The notes below the pieces were generated by a model. That model saw nothing but the letters and a program-made list of their open reading frames with translations. It ran no database searches and had not been told where the DNA came from. The translations under genes and the position numbers were made by a program. This document shows, piece by piece, positions 11,217 through 21,723 of a DNA stretch of 64,000 nt (within the stretch, counting starts at the first letter, position 1; the number at the start of each line of letters is the position of its first letter). Source of the DNA: Ascaphus truei (taxonomy: Eukaryota > Chordata > Amphibia > Anura > Ascaphidae). Where the stretch lies: positions 72,514,580 to 72,578,579 of the forward strand of contig CM071573.1 in the NCBI GenBank assembly GCA_036426205.1, given 5' to 3'.

Positions 11217-13996
11217 GGTCAAAGAGAGGAGGAGGGGTGTTATTTTATATTGCAGACACATTACAATTTACACTGTTAAATTGCCCCCCAAGCCCACCCT
11301 CTTTTGAAATTCTAGTTGGCAAAATCTGCCTCCCCTTTTCTAAGCCCATCTTGCTTGCTGGCATCTACCGCCCCCCTAAAGCCACTGTACAATCCCTGAC
11401 TGATATCACCCAATTTCTTGGCTCCATTTCCTCTCTGAATGAGAAGAGTGAGCTGCTAGTTCTTGGGGATTTCAACTTCAATTGGCTTGACTCTAAAAAC
11501 CACAAAATCCAGATACAACTGAAGTCACTTAACCTATCGCAACTCATTTCCCAACCCACACGGACAAACCTGAAATCGCATAACCATTCCTTGCTAGACT
11601 GGATTCTCTCCTCAAACCCCAGCAGAATCCAATCCTCTGGCATCCTTCGTGATATTTTCAGTGAACATGCAAGCCCCCATTCAAGCCCTAAAGTTCTCCT
11701 CACTAGAACATTTAAAAACTTTAACCCACAACAGTTTCTGGATGACCTTACCAACTGCCCATGGCACAGAATCGATTTAATTCCCGACCCTGATTCTGCG
11801 CTCGACTATTTCCAATCAGAGTTCTTAAAACTCTGCGATACCCATGCTCCACTATGCAAAATAAGGGCACAGGGGGCCCACCTTCCATGGGTTACAACTG
11901 ACCTTATTGCACTCTACCAGCTCAGGGATACCTTGTGGAAAAGCTACAAAGTAACTGGCACTACCAAAGATCTCAATCACTACAGATGCATGCGGAATAT
12001 GTGCACAAGGCAAACAAGGCACGCAAAAGCACAATATTACTCTGACAATCTCCACCAAAATACATCAAACCCAGCTAACTTCTTGAAGGTTATCAACAAT
12101 ATATTCCAGCCTCCTAACCATCAACAACCAAGTAATATCACTAAGGGGGATATTACTCTGACAAACCCCACTGACATTGCAAATGCATTCAATGATTACT
12201 TTGTGGGGTGTGCCACTAACTTATTAGTGAAACGCAGCCCAAACCACAAACCTGATTCTCATCCTGGGAGTACACACATAGCCCCACCCCCTCCCAAAAC
12301 AGCCCACAATTTTCAATTTGGCCCAGTATCTGAAGAGGAGATTACACAAGCGCTCCTCAAACTAAAACTAAGGTGCCCCAGCCATTGCCAAACCAATTGC
12401 GTCCATAGTCAACTCTATCCTGTCTGCAGGCCATATCCCTAAGACCTGGAAAACTGCCAGAGTTGTCCCAATCTTCAAAAGTGGGGACAAAAACACTGTC
12501 TCAAACTACAGGCCAATCTCACTTCTCCCAATTCTATCCAAAGTCATAGAAAAATGTGTCCACTCCCAATTAAGCGATTTCTATACCAAGACAAATTTCC
12601 CTAGCCAATTCCAATCTGGCTTTCGTCCCAAATACTCCACCGTAACTACCCTGTTAAAAGTTTGCAATGAAATCCAGTGTGGAATGGAACGATTACAACT
12701 CACTGGTGCAGTATTCCTAGATTTTGCAAAGGCTTTTGACACAGTTGATCATGCTATCCTGCTTAACAAACTCCAGAGCTTTAAACTGGTTTCAGTCCTA
12801 CCTATCAGGAAGATCCCAACATGTGTCCATCTCAGGCCCTAACTCCAACCCCCTGGATATCACCTGTGGTTTCCCGCAAGGCTCTGTTCTGGGGCCCCTA
12901 CTCTTCTCAGTGTTAATTAATGATCTTCCCACAGCTTCTAAGGAAGCCTCAATACACATGTATGCAGACGACACAATCCTATATGCACACAGCCATAGCC
13001 CCTCTGACCTTCAACACATACTTCAGTCTGACTTTTTGAGACTCAAAAACTGGATTTCCCAAAACAAACTGTTTTTAAACACTGACAAGACTGTAACAAT
13101 GGTATTTGGGACCAAGACTAAATTTTTAAAACTTCCAGTGACTGAGCTCCAGATTAGAACCAACGCTAACACCACCCTAACCCCTGTCACTAGTTTTAAA
13201 TGCCTGGGCTTATGGTTTGACTCCCACTTAACATTCGGAATGCACATTGATACCCTGACAACCAAGACCTATGCCAAACTAGGGGTACTTTACAGGAACA
13301 AATCCTCCCTAAGTCTCCTGGTCAGAAAGCGTATCGCACAGCAGATACTAATGCCAATTATTGACTATGGAGACATTGTATGTGGCTCGGCACCTCAAAC
13401 CCACCTTAGAAAACTTGACACCCTCTTCAATTCAATTTGTCGTTTTGTTCTCCAATGCAACTACAACACATCACTGCGAAATGCTCAAAGAACTAGATTG
13501 GTCATCACTAGAGTCTAGGCGCAAAGTTCACCTTTCCTGTCTTGCCTTTAAATTCTTCATGGGCAAGCTACCCAGCTATCTGAACAAGCTCCTCGCCCCT
13601 ACCACTTGCAGCACTTATCACCTGAGATCAGACTCCAAAAGACTGTTCATGGTCCCAAGGCTCAACAAAGTATCCGGCCGTTCCTCCTTCTCCTACCGTG
13701 CACCCCAAAACTGGAACAACCTACCAGAGACTCTCACATCCACCACCAGTTTAAGTTCTTTCAAATCTAAGGCTGTCTCACATTTTAATCCGGTCTGCAA
13801 CTGTTTCATACGCCCATAATATATATTTTCTTTAACTGCGCACGCAATGTCTTGTATATAATGCATACCCTGTTCATTTATGTAACTGTATTTGTAACCA
13901 TGTATTATTTGTCTTACTCTGTGCCCAGGACATACTTGAAAACGAGAGGTAACTCTCAATGTATTACTTCCTGGTAAAATATTTTATAAATAAATA
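11217..13996 (+). mobile_element. L2/CR1-like LINE, 5'-truncated sense copy
   Basis: A 2.78-kb element starts part-way through the endonuclease domain and ends in the tail CCTGGTAAAATATTTTATAAATAAATAA. It sits inside an antisense copy of the same family; the interrupted sequence rejoins as gag-ata-tcc, giving a 3-bp ATA duplication at 11214-11216 and 13997-13999. Short duplications and 5' truncation are usual for L2/CR1-type target-primed insertions. Conserved protein segments are seen for the endonuclease (GIYRPP, GDFNFNWLD) and reverse transcriptase (FLDFAKAFDTVDHA, GFPQGSVLGPLLF, YADDTILY). Confidence 0.9.
11237..13819 (+). pseudogene. Endonuclease/reverse transcriptase of the sense LINE, frameshifted
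   Basis: The polyprotein is readable almost end to end but in shifted frames: 11237 to about 12372 (apurinic-type endonuclease C-terminal part plus linker), about 12373-12785 (RT fingers and palm start, with SNYRPISLLP, SGFRPKYST and FAKAFDTVDHA), about 12786-13480 (GFPQGSVLGPLLF and YADDTILYAHS) and about 13480-13819 (C-terminal domain). All the RT motifs I looked for, including YADD, are intact. The faults are three single indels and the missing 5' end, so the copy is dead but fairly young. The product would nick DNA and prime cDNA synthesis at the target. Confidence 0.85.
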
Positions 13997-14992
13997 ATAT
14001 CCAAAGGGTTGGAACTAGAGCCTGAGATAGACACATGTTGGGAGATACCTGATAGGTAGGAATGAAACCAGTTCAAAGCATACTGCCCTATTCCAGAGCA
14101 CTGGAGTTTAAGCGAGATAACCTGAACAACAGTGTCAAAAGCCTTTGGAAAATCTAGGAATATTGCACCAGTAAGTTGTCCCAGTTCTATTTCACACTGG
14201 ATTTCATTGCAAATGTTTTGCAGAGTAGTTACCGTGGAGTGTTTGGAACGAAAGGCAGATTGGAATTAGCTAGGGAAATTTGTCTTAGTAAAGTAATCGC
14301 TTAATTGGGAGTGAACACATTTTTCCATGACTTTGGATAGTTTTGGGAGAAGAGAGATTGGCCTGTAGTTTGAGACAGTGTTTTTGTACCCACTTTTTGA
14401 AGATTGGGACAACTCTGGCAGTTTTCCTGGTCTTAAGGATATGGCGTGCAGACAGGATAGAGTTGACTATGGAAGCAATTGGTTTGGCAATGGCTGGGGC
14501 ACCAAGTCTTAGGAACTTAGATTGCAGTTAATCAGGTCCACATTGGCTGCTTAGTTTTAATTTGAGGAGAGCTTGTGTAATCTCCTCTTTGGATACTGGG
14601 ACAAAATGAAAATTGTGAGCAGTGTTGGGAGAGGATGGGGCTATGGGGGTACTCTCAGAATGAGGTTCATGTTTGTGGTTTGGATTGCGTTTCACTAATT
14701 AGTTAGTGGCACACCCCACAAACGAATCATTGAATGCATTTGCAATGTCAGTGGGATTTGTCAGAGTAATATCCACCTTAATGATATTACTTGGTTGTTG
14801 ATGGCTAGAAGGCTGGAATACATTGTTGATAACCTTCCAGAAGTTAGCTGGGTTTGATGTATTCTGGTGAAGATTGTCAGTAATATTGTGCTTTTGCATG
14901 TCTTGTTTGTCTTGTGCACATATTCCGCAGGCATCTGTAGTAATTAAGATCATTGGTAGTGCCAGTTACTTTGTATCTTTCCCACAAGGCAC
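13997..14992 (-). mobile_element. L2/CR1-like LINE, outer antisense copy, 5' half
   Basis: The minus strand reads from the linker before the RT (matching 11930-12200 of the sense copy) to the RT palm, and stops exactly where 11216 resumes. It is interrupted by frameshifts and stops. It carries the equivalents of FAKAFDTV and the YLSGRSQHVS region. Its left end near 14992 marks its own 5' truncation. Confidence 0.8.
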
Positions 14993-15111
14993 AAATACAA
15001 GGGGACTGAAAAAGCACTTGTACTGGTTGGATATATAAAGTACCCACAGAATAAACCTGTGTAATACAGGCGGTGCTCCCTGGAGTGAAAGCAGACACTA
15101 TTGCAAGACAA

Positions 15112-15193
15112 TGTACCCAGGACATACTTGAAAACGAGACGTAACTCTCAATGTATTACTTCCTGGTAAAATATTTTAAAAAATAAATAAATA
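15112..15193 (+). mobile_element. L2/CR1-like LINE 3' tail fragment
   Basis: CCCAGGACATACTTGAAAAC through CCTGGTAAAATATTTTAAAAAATAAATAAATAA matches the tail at 13925-13996. This is a severely 5'-truncated copy of about 80 bp. Confidence 0.85.
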
Positions 15194-17768
15194 ACTATTA
15201 TCAAAAATAGAGTTGTAAGCCCCATAGAAAGGGCTTAAAGAAACCTACAAAGTCTGCGTGCCATGTCAGCACTATATATGAAAATATTACTTGGTTATTG
15301 CTGTATTCTGAACATCCGCCCCCGCAACACTCATCCAAAGTTTGGCTCCTAAAAATTCTATCTGGCTCCTAAGTAAAAAAAAAAAAAAAAAGTATGTGTG
15401 TGTATTCTCAAGTATGGATGTGAGGACAGTTCAGAAGCTTTAAACCACTCAAAAAAGTATGGAGAAATGTACCTGTGTATTACCAGAAGAGACCAGAAAA
15501 AGAATGAATGGGTTTGATAGCAAACAATTCAGTTACATCATCACAAGGGTGAAGAAATGAAAGTGGCTTTTTGGGTGGACATATTGCATGAAGGAATGTC
15601 CACCGTTAGACCAGAACTAAGATGTGAGCCCAAAATCTGAATATTTAGAGCAACACAGAGAGGAGCCTTGCAACTGCAGTATGTGGAAGATTTATTGGGG
15701 AGGCATTTGGCGAGGTGTGTCTGTGTGATCACATTTGTGCTTCCTTCCCTCAGTGCTGCTACTGTACACAAAGAGAAACCTGTGTGATTTTAAAAGCTGT
15801 GTAACACTTTAATTTAATCAATTTAAAGCCTTCATGTTCCTAGAAGTATGATCTACAATGAATCTTGAAGTAACATTCTTTATTTTCATATATGTAAGTT
15901 TTAGTGCCCTCACATATCTATTCTGAATATAAGACTTTTGTGTTATATATGTATATCTTTATTTATATAACGCCAAAAGTGTACTCGGCGCTTCACAAAG
16001 AATACAGTACAGGGAATTTTAATAATACAATAAGTGCAGCAAAATCAGACAATAGGAAAGGAAATCCTTTGTCCGTGGTCTTGCAAGCTCAGACAAAGAA
16101 CATCTACAAACAGAGGTCTTGCCTGTTGCATAAAAGATATTACTGCGACAAAAAATGTATTCCTCACCTGTTACCGCCACCAGTATTCTGCAGTGTGCAA
16201 TTTTTTATTTTTCAAATCCTTTACGCTTACGATTTTATCATTTTGCACACGCATTGCATTTATGATTTTGTGCATACACTGTCGGATGTAAACTAAAATA
16301 TATATATAAAAATCACCTTTAAAAGTTTTTAAAAATATATATATATTTTAATCATATTTTTTTTATCACTAAGTATGTACTTTTTGTCCCTCTGTACCTA
16401 CTACCTCCATCTGACTTCCGTAATGTCTGTCCTCCCACCACACTTTGTGATGTCTGTGACTAATTTGTTCACATACATTGAGCGTTAAAGCAAAAGGTGA
16501 ACTACCAAATAATGTGATTAAGATATATTCAGGGCTTTTTGTGACCGTTCGGCATACTATTACCTACTGTCACCTTTTGCTCTTACCTTCTCCAACTTAT
16601 CTCCGGCGGCATCTTTTTGTAATGACTTGTCGCTATGGTAATGTGGCGTTACATGATTCCACGATAGTCACGAGAACGCGACTAAGATGGGGAGTAGGAG
16701 AAGGTAAGATGCCGGGTACCGGTACATTTTTATATAACAAACCACTGGATATATTCATTCAAAAATAGTCTGCTGATATAGAACCGTTTTGAGGAAAAAT
16801 GAGTAAACGATATCCAGATTTAGGTTTTTAGAATTTATCATCACCAGTTATGTTAAAGTTACCTCTTCTTATGAATGATGACCATTCTTTTGTCTAAACG
16901 TACATTAGGCAATTTTGTTTTAGGACATTTCTCTGAAGAAACTAGTAGTGCCAATCATTCCAGCAATGCAATTGACTGACACTTTGTGCTTTAGACTTTT
17001 GTTTTGTACAGAAAATTCCTTTAGCTCAACTGTTCTGCTTCAGTAATAATTACCTGCAGCTTCCGATGCCTATACAAACAGATGTTTGTACAGTATACTG
17101 CGTATGATTATTTCATATCATACTGTGAGAAGCCATTTTGGAGAACGCCTATTAATATTACAAACCATTTAGTGTGTGTGTATGACTCTGGCGACAAGAT
17201 GAAAGATCTGATGGTGGCCGTATGCAAAGGTAATCTTAGAACACCGAAAGAGAGAAGGTTGCATGAATACAAATTTATGCAACTGTTCGGGACACTTAGC
17301 GGTAGCCTAAACTGAGACCAAAGTTTTATGAGTCACTACTGACACGAGAGAACTCTCTTCCCATGAGTGCTAAAGGCCATATCCATACATACTGCGCTAT
17401 ATGTATGCACTCGCAGCTGTCTCTTACACATACAAATACTCTGTTATTCCATCCCCATATACCAATAAGGACCACATGGTATCTACACACACTTTTAGTA
17501 ATGCAACACCCTCTTACATTTCCACACCTTTCCACACCATTTATATACACTCCCACTCCACACACCTTTTTGTCAAGCACTGTATACACTGTGGGCTCTT
17601 TATTTATTTATATCTACATACACACGCTCATCACTCACATTCAGGGACTATTTAACATCTCGAGTCATAAATCACGTACTACACAGGGGGGAGGGATGAT
17701 CTCTAATTACATTCCAAGATGCACTGTTTTTGAGTAAAGCCCTTGCCTGCTTTACTAATGTAACATCG
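15194..17768 (+). other. Intronic sequence with a small SINE-like fragment
   Basis: Nothing coding is supported. At about 15930-16050 the phrase tttatataacgcc...ggcgcttcacaaag...acagtaca is a partial copy of the SINE-like repeat also seen at 3440 and 42715. Around 17360-17640 CA- and CT-rich sequence produces spurious His/Thr-rich ORFs. Confidence 0.4.
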
Positions 17769-17803
17769 CTGGAAGAAGAGATCAGTGTATCTCGAAAGCT
17801 CGC
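17769..17803 (+). repeat. Hammerhead-like hairpin in a retroposon remnant
   Basis: CTGGAAGA at 17769-17776 is followed by a perfect 5-bp stem GAGAT/ATCTC (17778-17782 with 17789-17793), a loop CAGTGT and then GAAAGCTCG. This has the order of a hammerhead CUGANGA strand (with one extra G), stem II and GAAA. No cleavage site is apparent. Confidence 0.45.
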
Positions 17804-17854
17804 ACAAATATAACCATTTAGTTAGCCACAGAACGGTATCGTCAATTCATATAT

Positions 17855-17945
17855 ACAGCTCAACCCTGTTTATAGCGCGATCCGCTACAACGCGAATCGT
17901 TTATACTGTAACGCGGTCTGAGGGTGGCTACGATTTGAAAACCTC
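17855..17945. repeat. CpG-containing MITE fragment
   Basis: ATACAGCTCAACCCTGTTTATAGCGCGATCC and the following CGCGAAT / ACGCGGTCTG phrases resemble an interspersed repeat whose start also occurs near 42370 (atacagctgaaccccgttata). Both ends could not be defined. Confidence 0.4.
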
Positions 17946-18107
17946 CATTTTGCCGTACGAAGACTTACCACATCTAGATCTCTCTCTGCTTTGCAGCTGT
18001 CAGCTCTCTCCTCACTTCAGTGCTCTCCTCTCTGCAGCTGACATCACACAATCCCTGTGGCATAGACTCTAAAAACAAACTTAACATATACATAGTACAC
18101 AGTGCAG

Positions 18108-18180
18108 TCCATTAGTGGTGTAGAGGTACAGTAGATAATGGTACCTGTATATGAAACGTCCTGGGTTCGATTCCTGTATG
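18108..18180 (+). repeat. tRNA-like SINE head
   Basis: TAGTGGTGTAGAGGTAC resembles an internal A box and GGGTTCGATTCC is a good B box, about 40 nt apart. The sequence around them does not fold into a convincing cloverleaf, and no acceptor stem is visible. It is better read as the promoter head of a tRNA-derived SINE than as a tRNA gene. Confidence 0.5.
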
Positions 18181-18236
18181 ATATGTTATCATTTATAATT
18201 TCTAAATGATAAAATAAGTAAAAATTTATAAATCAT

Positions 18237-18279
18237 AATATAAATATATATATAAATTTATAAATCATAATATAAATAA

Positions 18280-18313
<34 letters not shown>
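18237..18313. repeat. AT-rich microsatellite
   Basis: Alternating TA/AAT repeats ending in an uninterrupted (TA)n run directly before the repeat at 18315. Confidence 0.85.
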
Positions 18314-18317
<4 letters not shown>

Positions 18318-18489
18318 TGATGGCATATCATACAGCAGGCCTGCATAACATGCGGCCCGTCTGGCCTCTCGGTGCGGCCCGCAATGACTCCGGTCGGGCG
18401 CCAGTTAATTAATTAAATAAAAAAAACCGTTTCAAAAATGGCGGCGATTCCCCTCACGGCATTATCTAACACTAGACAACTGATTTATT

Positions 18490-18660
18490 AAGGGTTCCAT
18501 GTAAAAATGAATTTCAGACAAAAGGTGACATTGTGTGCTCATTTGCTTTTCATTTCCCAGAATCCATTGCTGCAGTGGAAGTATAGTATGCTAGGTGATA
18601 ATGGTGAAAGGCAGGGTTGCAGGCCTGTCTAAGACATGTGAATGTGCTCACAAGTAAAAG
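18490..18660 (+). mobile_element. MITE family X, internal part
   Basis: Matches 53650-53800 closely (gtgtgctcatttgc, catttcccagaatcc, ttgctgcagtggaag, gataatgg, cctgtctaagacatg). The terminal inverted repeats visible in the 53.5-kb copy are missing here. A further reversed relative lies at 32100-32225. Confidence 0.7.
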
Positions 18661-18673
18661 ATATATATATATA

Positions 18674-19068
18674 CTAGCTGAGAGCCCCGGCGTTGCCCGG
18701 GATGTTTGTGGTGTGGGTGTGGCATTTGGGTGGGGAGTGGTCCACGCGGCCCATGTGCGGTGGTAGTGCTGCTGTGGCTGTACTGATGGTGATTGTATTG
18801 GTGTGCTGATTTGGGAGGGTTTGGTGCTGATGTGGGGGTGCGGATGTGGGTGTGCCGATGGGGGAGGTGCAAAGGTGGCGATGTGTGGGTGCTGATGGTG
18901 TTGATGGGGGCTGGGAATGGTGGGGAGCCGAGAATGCCAGTGTGCTGGGGGGGCATGGGATACCGGTGTGCTGATGTGGTGGTGCTGGGGTGTGTGTGTG
19001 TATACATGTTTGTGTGTATACATTGTATGTGTGTGTGTGTATACATTGTATGTGTGTGTGTGTATACA

Positions 19069-19100
<32 letters not shown>

Positions 19101-19608
19101 CGTGTGTGTATACACGTGTGTGTGTGTATACACGTGTGTGTGTATGTGTATACACGTGTGTGTGTATACACGTATGTGTGTGTATACACGTATGTGTGTG
19201 TATACACGTATGTGTGTGTATACACGTATGTGTGTGTATACACGTATGTGTGTGTATACACCCCCCCCCCCCCCCCCCGGGTTATACATGCTGCTAATGT
19301 ACACCCCACCCCACCCTACTGTGTGTGTGTGTGTGTGTGTGTCCGTGTGTGTGTGTGTGTGTGTGTGTCCCTGTGTGTGTGTCCCTGTGTGTGTGTGTGT
19401 GTGTGTGTCCCTGTGTGTGTCCCTGTGTGTGTGTTTGTGTCCCTGTGTGTCCTTTGGGCCGTCACTCCGCCTCAGGCCAATGAGAGGTGTGCGGGGGCGG
19501 CCCAAGGGACCAATGAGATTTCCCCTAGGGACACCGGACATCCAGCAGGCAGGCAGGCTGGCATGCATGCAGGCAGGCATACAGTGCTTTCACTAATATA
19601 GTATAAGA
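18674..19608 (-). mobile_element. Non-autonomous Helitron (about 935 bp)
   Basis: On the minus strand the element begins TCTTATACTATATTAGTG at 19608 and ends CCCGGGCAACGCCGGG, then 8 nt, then CAGCTAG at 18674. These are textbook Helitron ends: a 5' TC, a GC-rich hairpin about 10 nt before a terminal CTAG, and insertion between host A and T (A before TC, T after CTAG) with no target duplication. No Rep/helicase is present. The interior has expanded into TG/CA and TGTATACACG(T/C) repeats plus an 18-bp C run, which create ORFs of up to 310 codons made of Val-Cys or Thr-His that are not genes. Confidence 0.85.
18990..19450. repeat. Microsatellite inside the Helitron
   Basis: (TG)n with regular TATACACG(T/C)AT interruptions every 20-30 nt to 19260, then a C run, then a second (TG)n array with TCC interruptions. 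The alternating purine-pyrimidine pattern could adopt Z-DNA, which is inference only. Confidence 0.9.
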
Positions 19609-19735
19609 TATATATATATATATATATATATATACACTCACACTCACACACTATAACTATATAAATATATATATATTATATATACACATATCTGTGTGTA
19701 TATGTATACTATGTATGTATATACACACACACACC
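19609..19735. repeat. TA/CA microsatellite next to the Helitron
   Basis: (TA)n, CACTCACACTCACACAC and further TATA/CACA repeats. The TA tract is the likely A-T target into which the Helitron inserted. Confidence 0.85.
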
Positions 19736-19883
19736 ACTTATGATTGAGTTGTTATTTTTTAGAACGTGTGCTTGCCTTACAAAATATTCATATTCAGTCT
19801 ATTAATTAATAATTAACCAATAGATGTTAAAAAAACATAAGTTGTAGTCTAACTTTTCGATTCTTTTCCTTTTCTTTTTACAG

Positions 19884-20972
19884 CCTCCAGTACTACAGTG
19901 TTCCAGCCGCACCCCCAGTTCTACAGACCAGACCTCGATAAAAATAAAACCACCATGTATCGAGGCCCCAAGTAAACATGCAGAACAGATTCAGAGCCCT
20001 GTTTCATGTAGTCCGACTAGAGATGCTGTAAAGTTCTCCAAAGTTCCTGAAACGGAGTTGAGTGTTTTATTGAGTACACAGTTAAAGATAAACGATTTGG
20101 AACATCATCCTGAAGAGGTTAAAAAAACAGAAGAGTATGCAAATATCACCGTACAACATGTTACAAATGAAGAATTGGGAACAGAGCCTCTCCCTTCTGC
20201 CCTTCTGACAACTAGCCCAGGTGATACAAAAAAAGATCTAAAATCTAAATTAATGGTTAAGACGACTGTATCAGCTGGACAGGCTCCTCGGTCAAAGACT
20301 TCACAGCTGTACAAGCCCAAAACACAAAATACATTGGTACATCAAGAAACCACCAATCTAAGATCTCTGAACGTTTCCCCTACTTGTAAAGAGCTGCAAA
20401 TGCGCACAATGGCTTCTAGTCCTTCATTGGCACAACCAACAAATGACTACCAATCTGTGGTACAAAAAAGACAACAGCAATTAAATAATGATTGTTCAGT
20501 GGATGAACTGTCTGTGCAAGTAACACCTGATGTTGTTCCATGCTTGCTCCAGCCATTGTCTGCTACTACAGATCAGGCCCAATCACCACATAACAGGCCA
20601 TGCTCAAGACAATCATTTCAATCCCTTTCACCCTCCACTGGTATCTCCAAGATACTGCCAGTGGGATCTCTCCCTACCCAGCTGCAGGTAACACCAGTTG
20701 AACCACCAAAGCAAGCAAGCAAGCAGTCCCCCAAAAGTTCCATGCTTCGACCACCAAGTAATTTTGTTTCTAAACTTAAGAAAACAAGCAGTCCTAAGTC
20801 TGATGTTGCACACTCTCCAGTCGCATCGCATGAACCTCCAAAATCTCCATTAAAAACTACAGCTTCAGTCATTCCCAGGCCACTTTCCTATAAAAAAGAA
20901 AGTCTGCAAGAAGCTGGCGAGAGCTTAGCCCCAAAGCGGCATTCACGGCTCCCTCAACCAAAGACACATTAA
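19884..20972 (+). CDS. Terminal coding exon of a Ser/Pro/Lys-rich protein, possibly CCSER2-like
   Basis: The exon follows a pyrimidine tract and TTTTACAG and is open in frame 0 for 362 codons to TAA at 20970-20972, far beyond chance. Composition is Ser/Pro/Thr/Lys/Gln-rich without membrane segments or catalytic motifs, so the tail is probably disordered. Near the C-terminus a basic Pro-rich part carries SVIPRP (exon residues 328-333), an S-x-I-P motif of the kind that binds EB1 at microtubule plus ends, and finally SRLPQPKTH. This fits CCSER2/GCAP14, a plus-end protein, but I recognise it only tentatively and give no symbol. The first 89 nt are also open in frame +1 and give a 30-residue tail ending MYRGPK at 19973-19975. 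Any inner ATG (20058) is unlikely to be a real start. Confidence 0.7.
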   Translation, partial: PPVLQCSSRTPSSTDQTSIKIKPPCIEAPSKHAEQIQSPVSCSPTRDAVKFSKVPETELSVLLSTQLKINDLEHHPEEVKKTEEYANITVQHVTNEELGTEPLPSALLTTSPGDTKKDLKSKLMVKTTVSAGQAPRSKTSQLYKPKTQNTLVHQETTNLRSLNVSPTCKELQMRTMASSPSLAQPTNDYQSVVQKRQQQLNNDCSVDELSVQVTPDVVPCLLQPLSATTDQAQSPHNRPCSRQSFQSLSPSTGISKILPVGSLPTQLQVTPVEPPKQASKQSPKSSMLRPPSNFVSKLKKTSSPKSDVAHSPVASHEPPKSPLKTTASVIPRPLSYKKESLQEAGESLAPKRHSRLPQPKTH

Positions 20973-21181
20973 GCAAGCAATAATACATAATATTATGTGC
21001 ATTAAAGGATTTTGAAAGCATAAAGGCTTTGGCACTCAAGTGCTTTAATGCATACCCATTAGTGTGTTATTGTGCTTATCAAATGTAACATAAAAAGGAA
21101 AAAAAAAACTTTTTTCCTTTTTTGTTTACTATTTTATATATGTATATGTGTGTATGTATATGTGTGTGTATATATATATAC

Positions 21182-21215
<34 letters not shown>

Positions 21216-21432
21216 TATTATTATTATTTAAATTAAGAAAAAAAAGCTTGTCAGAAGTGTGATTTGAACCAGAGTCTCCAGAGGAGACTGCTATTTAAAG
21301 TAAGATTTTAGTCCAGCGGGGCACATTGTGAAGTAATTTTGGCTTGTACTGCCTCTTCAGAGGTTCCAATGCATGGTAACATGCGGCTTTCTAACCAGTT
21401 TTGTAACTTTTCTTTGCCTTCTTCTGCCGCGT
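20973..21432 (+). other. Probable 3' UTR start with TA/TG microsatellite
   Basis: Follows the stop codon directly. A TATA/TGTA microsatellite occupies about 21133-21230. No AATAAA close to the stop could be chosen with confidence, so the polyadenylation site is undefined. Confidence 0.45.
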
Positions 21433-21723
21433 TTATAGTGTAGGCACGCGACAGTGTGACGTCACGCGCACGAAACATGCACTAAGCTGGAAGCTATTGT
21501 GAGGCGATCAGGAGGCGTGGCGGAGGCGTCACGCGGCTGGTTCGCCCTCATTGGCTAAACCGCTCGTGATGTGGCCGTGGCGCAAAAAAACCCCAAAAAT
21601 TTGAATTGTGTTTTCCAAATTTGCGTGCACGGTCACTCTGCACACTCGCGCGCGCTATGGGCAGCCTCACTGAGGAACACACATTTGTGTTCGCAGCTCG
21701 CAATTTCACACGCCTGCACTATA
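21433..21723. mobile_element. CpG-rich MITE
   Basis: TTATAGTGTAGGCACGCG at the left end matches, inverted, CACACGCCTGCACTATAA at the right end. The interior is rich in CpG (GTGACGTCACGCGC, GGAGGCGTCACGCG) against a CpG-poor background. A diverged relative with the same right end (CGCGCCTGCACTATA) lies at 27057-27347. Confidence 0.7.

Noticed and set aside
18108..18180. tRNA gene
   Set aside because: A and B boxes are present but no acceptor stem or full cloverleaf forms; a SINE head is more likely.
18648..19601. ORFs of 126-310 codons on both strands (Val-Cys and Thr-His repeats)
   Set aside because: They are open only because (TG)n and TATACACG repeats lack stops; they lie inside a Helitron and have no splice context or domain.
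20058..20972. A separate single-exon gene starting at the ATG of 20058
   Set aside because: The frame is open without a stop back to a good splice acceptor at 19883, so this is a terminal exon and the ATG is internal.
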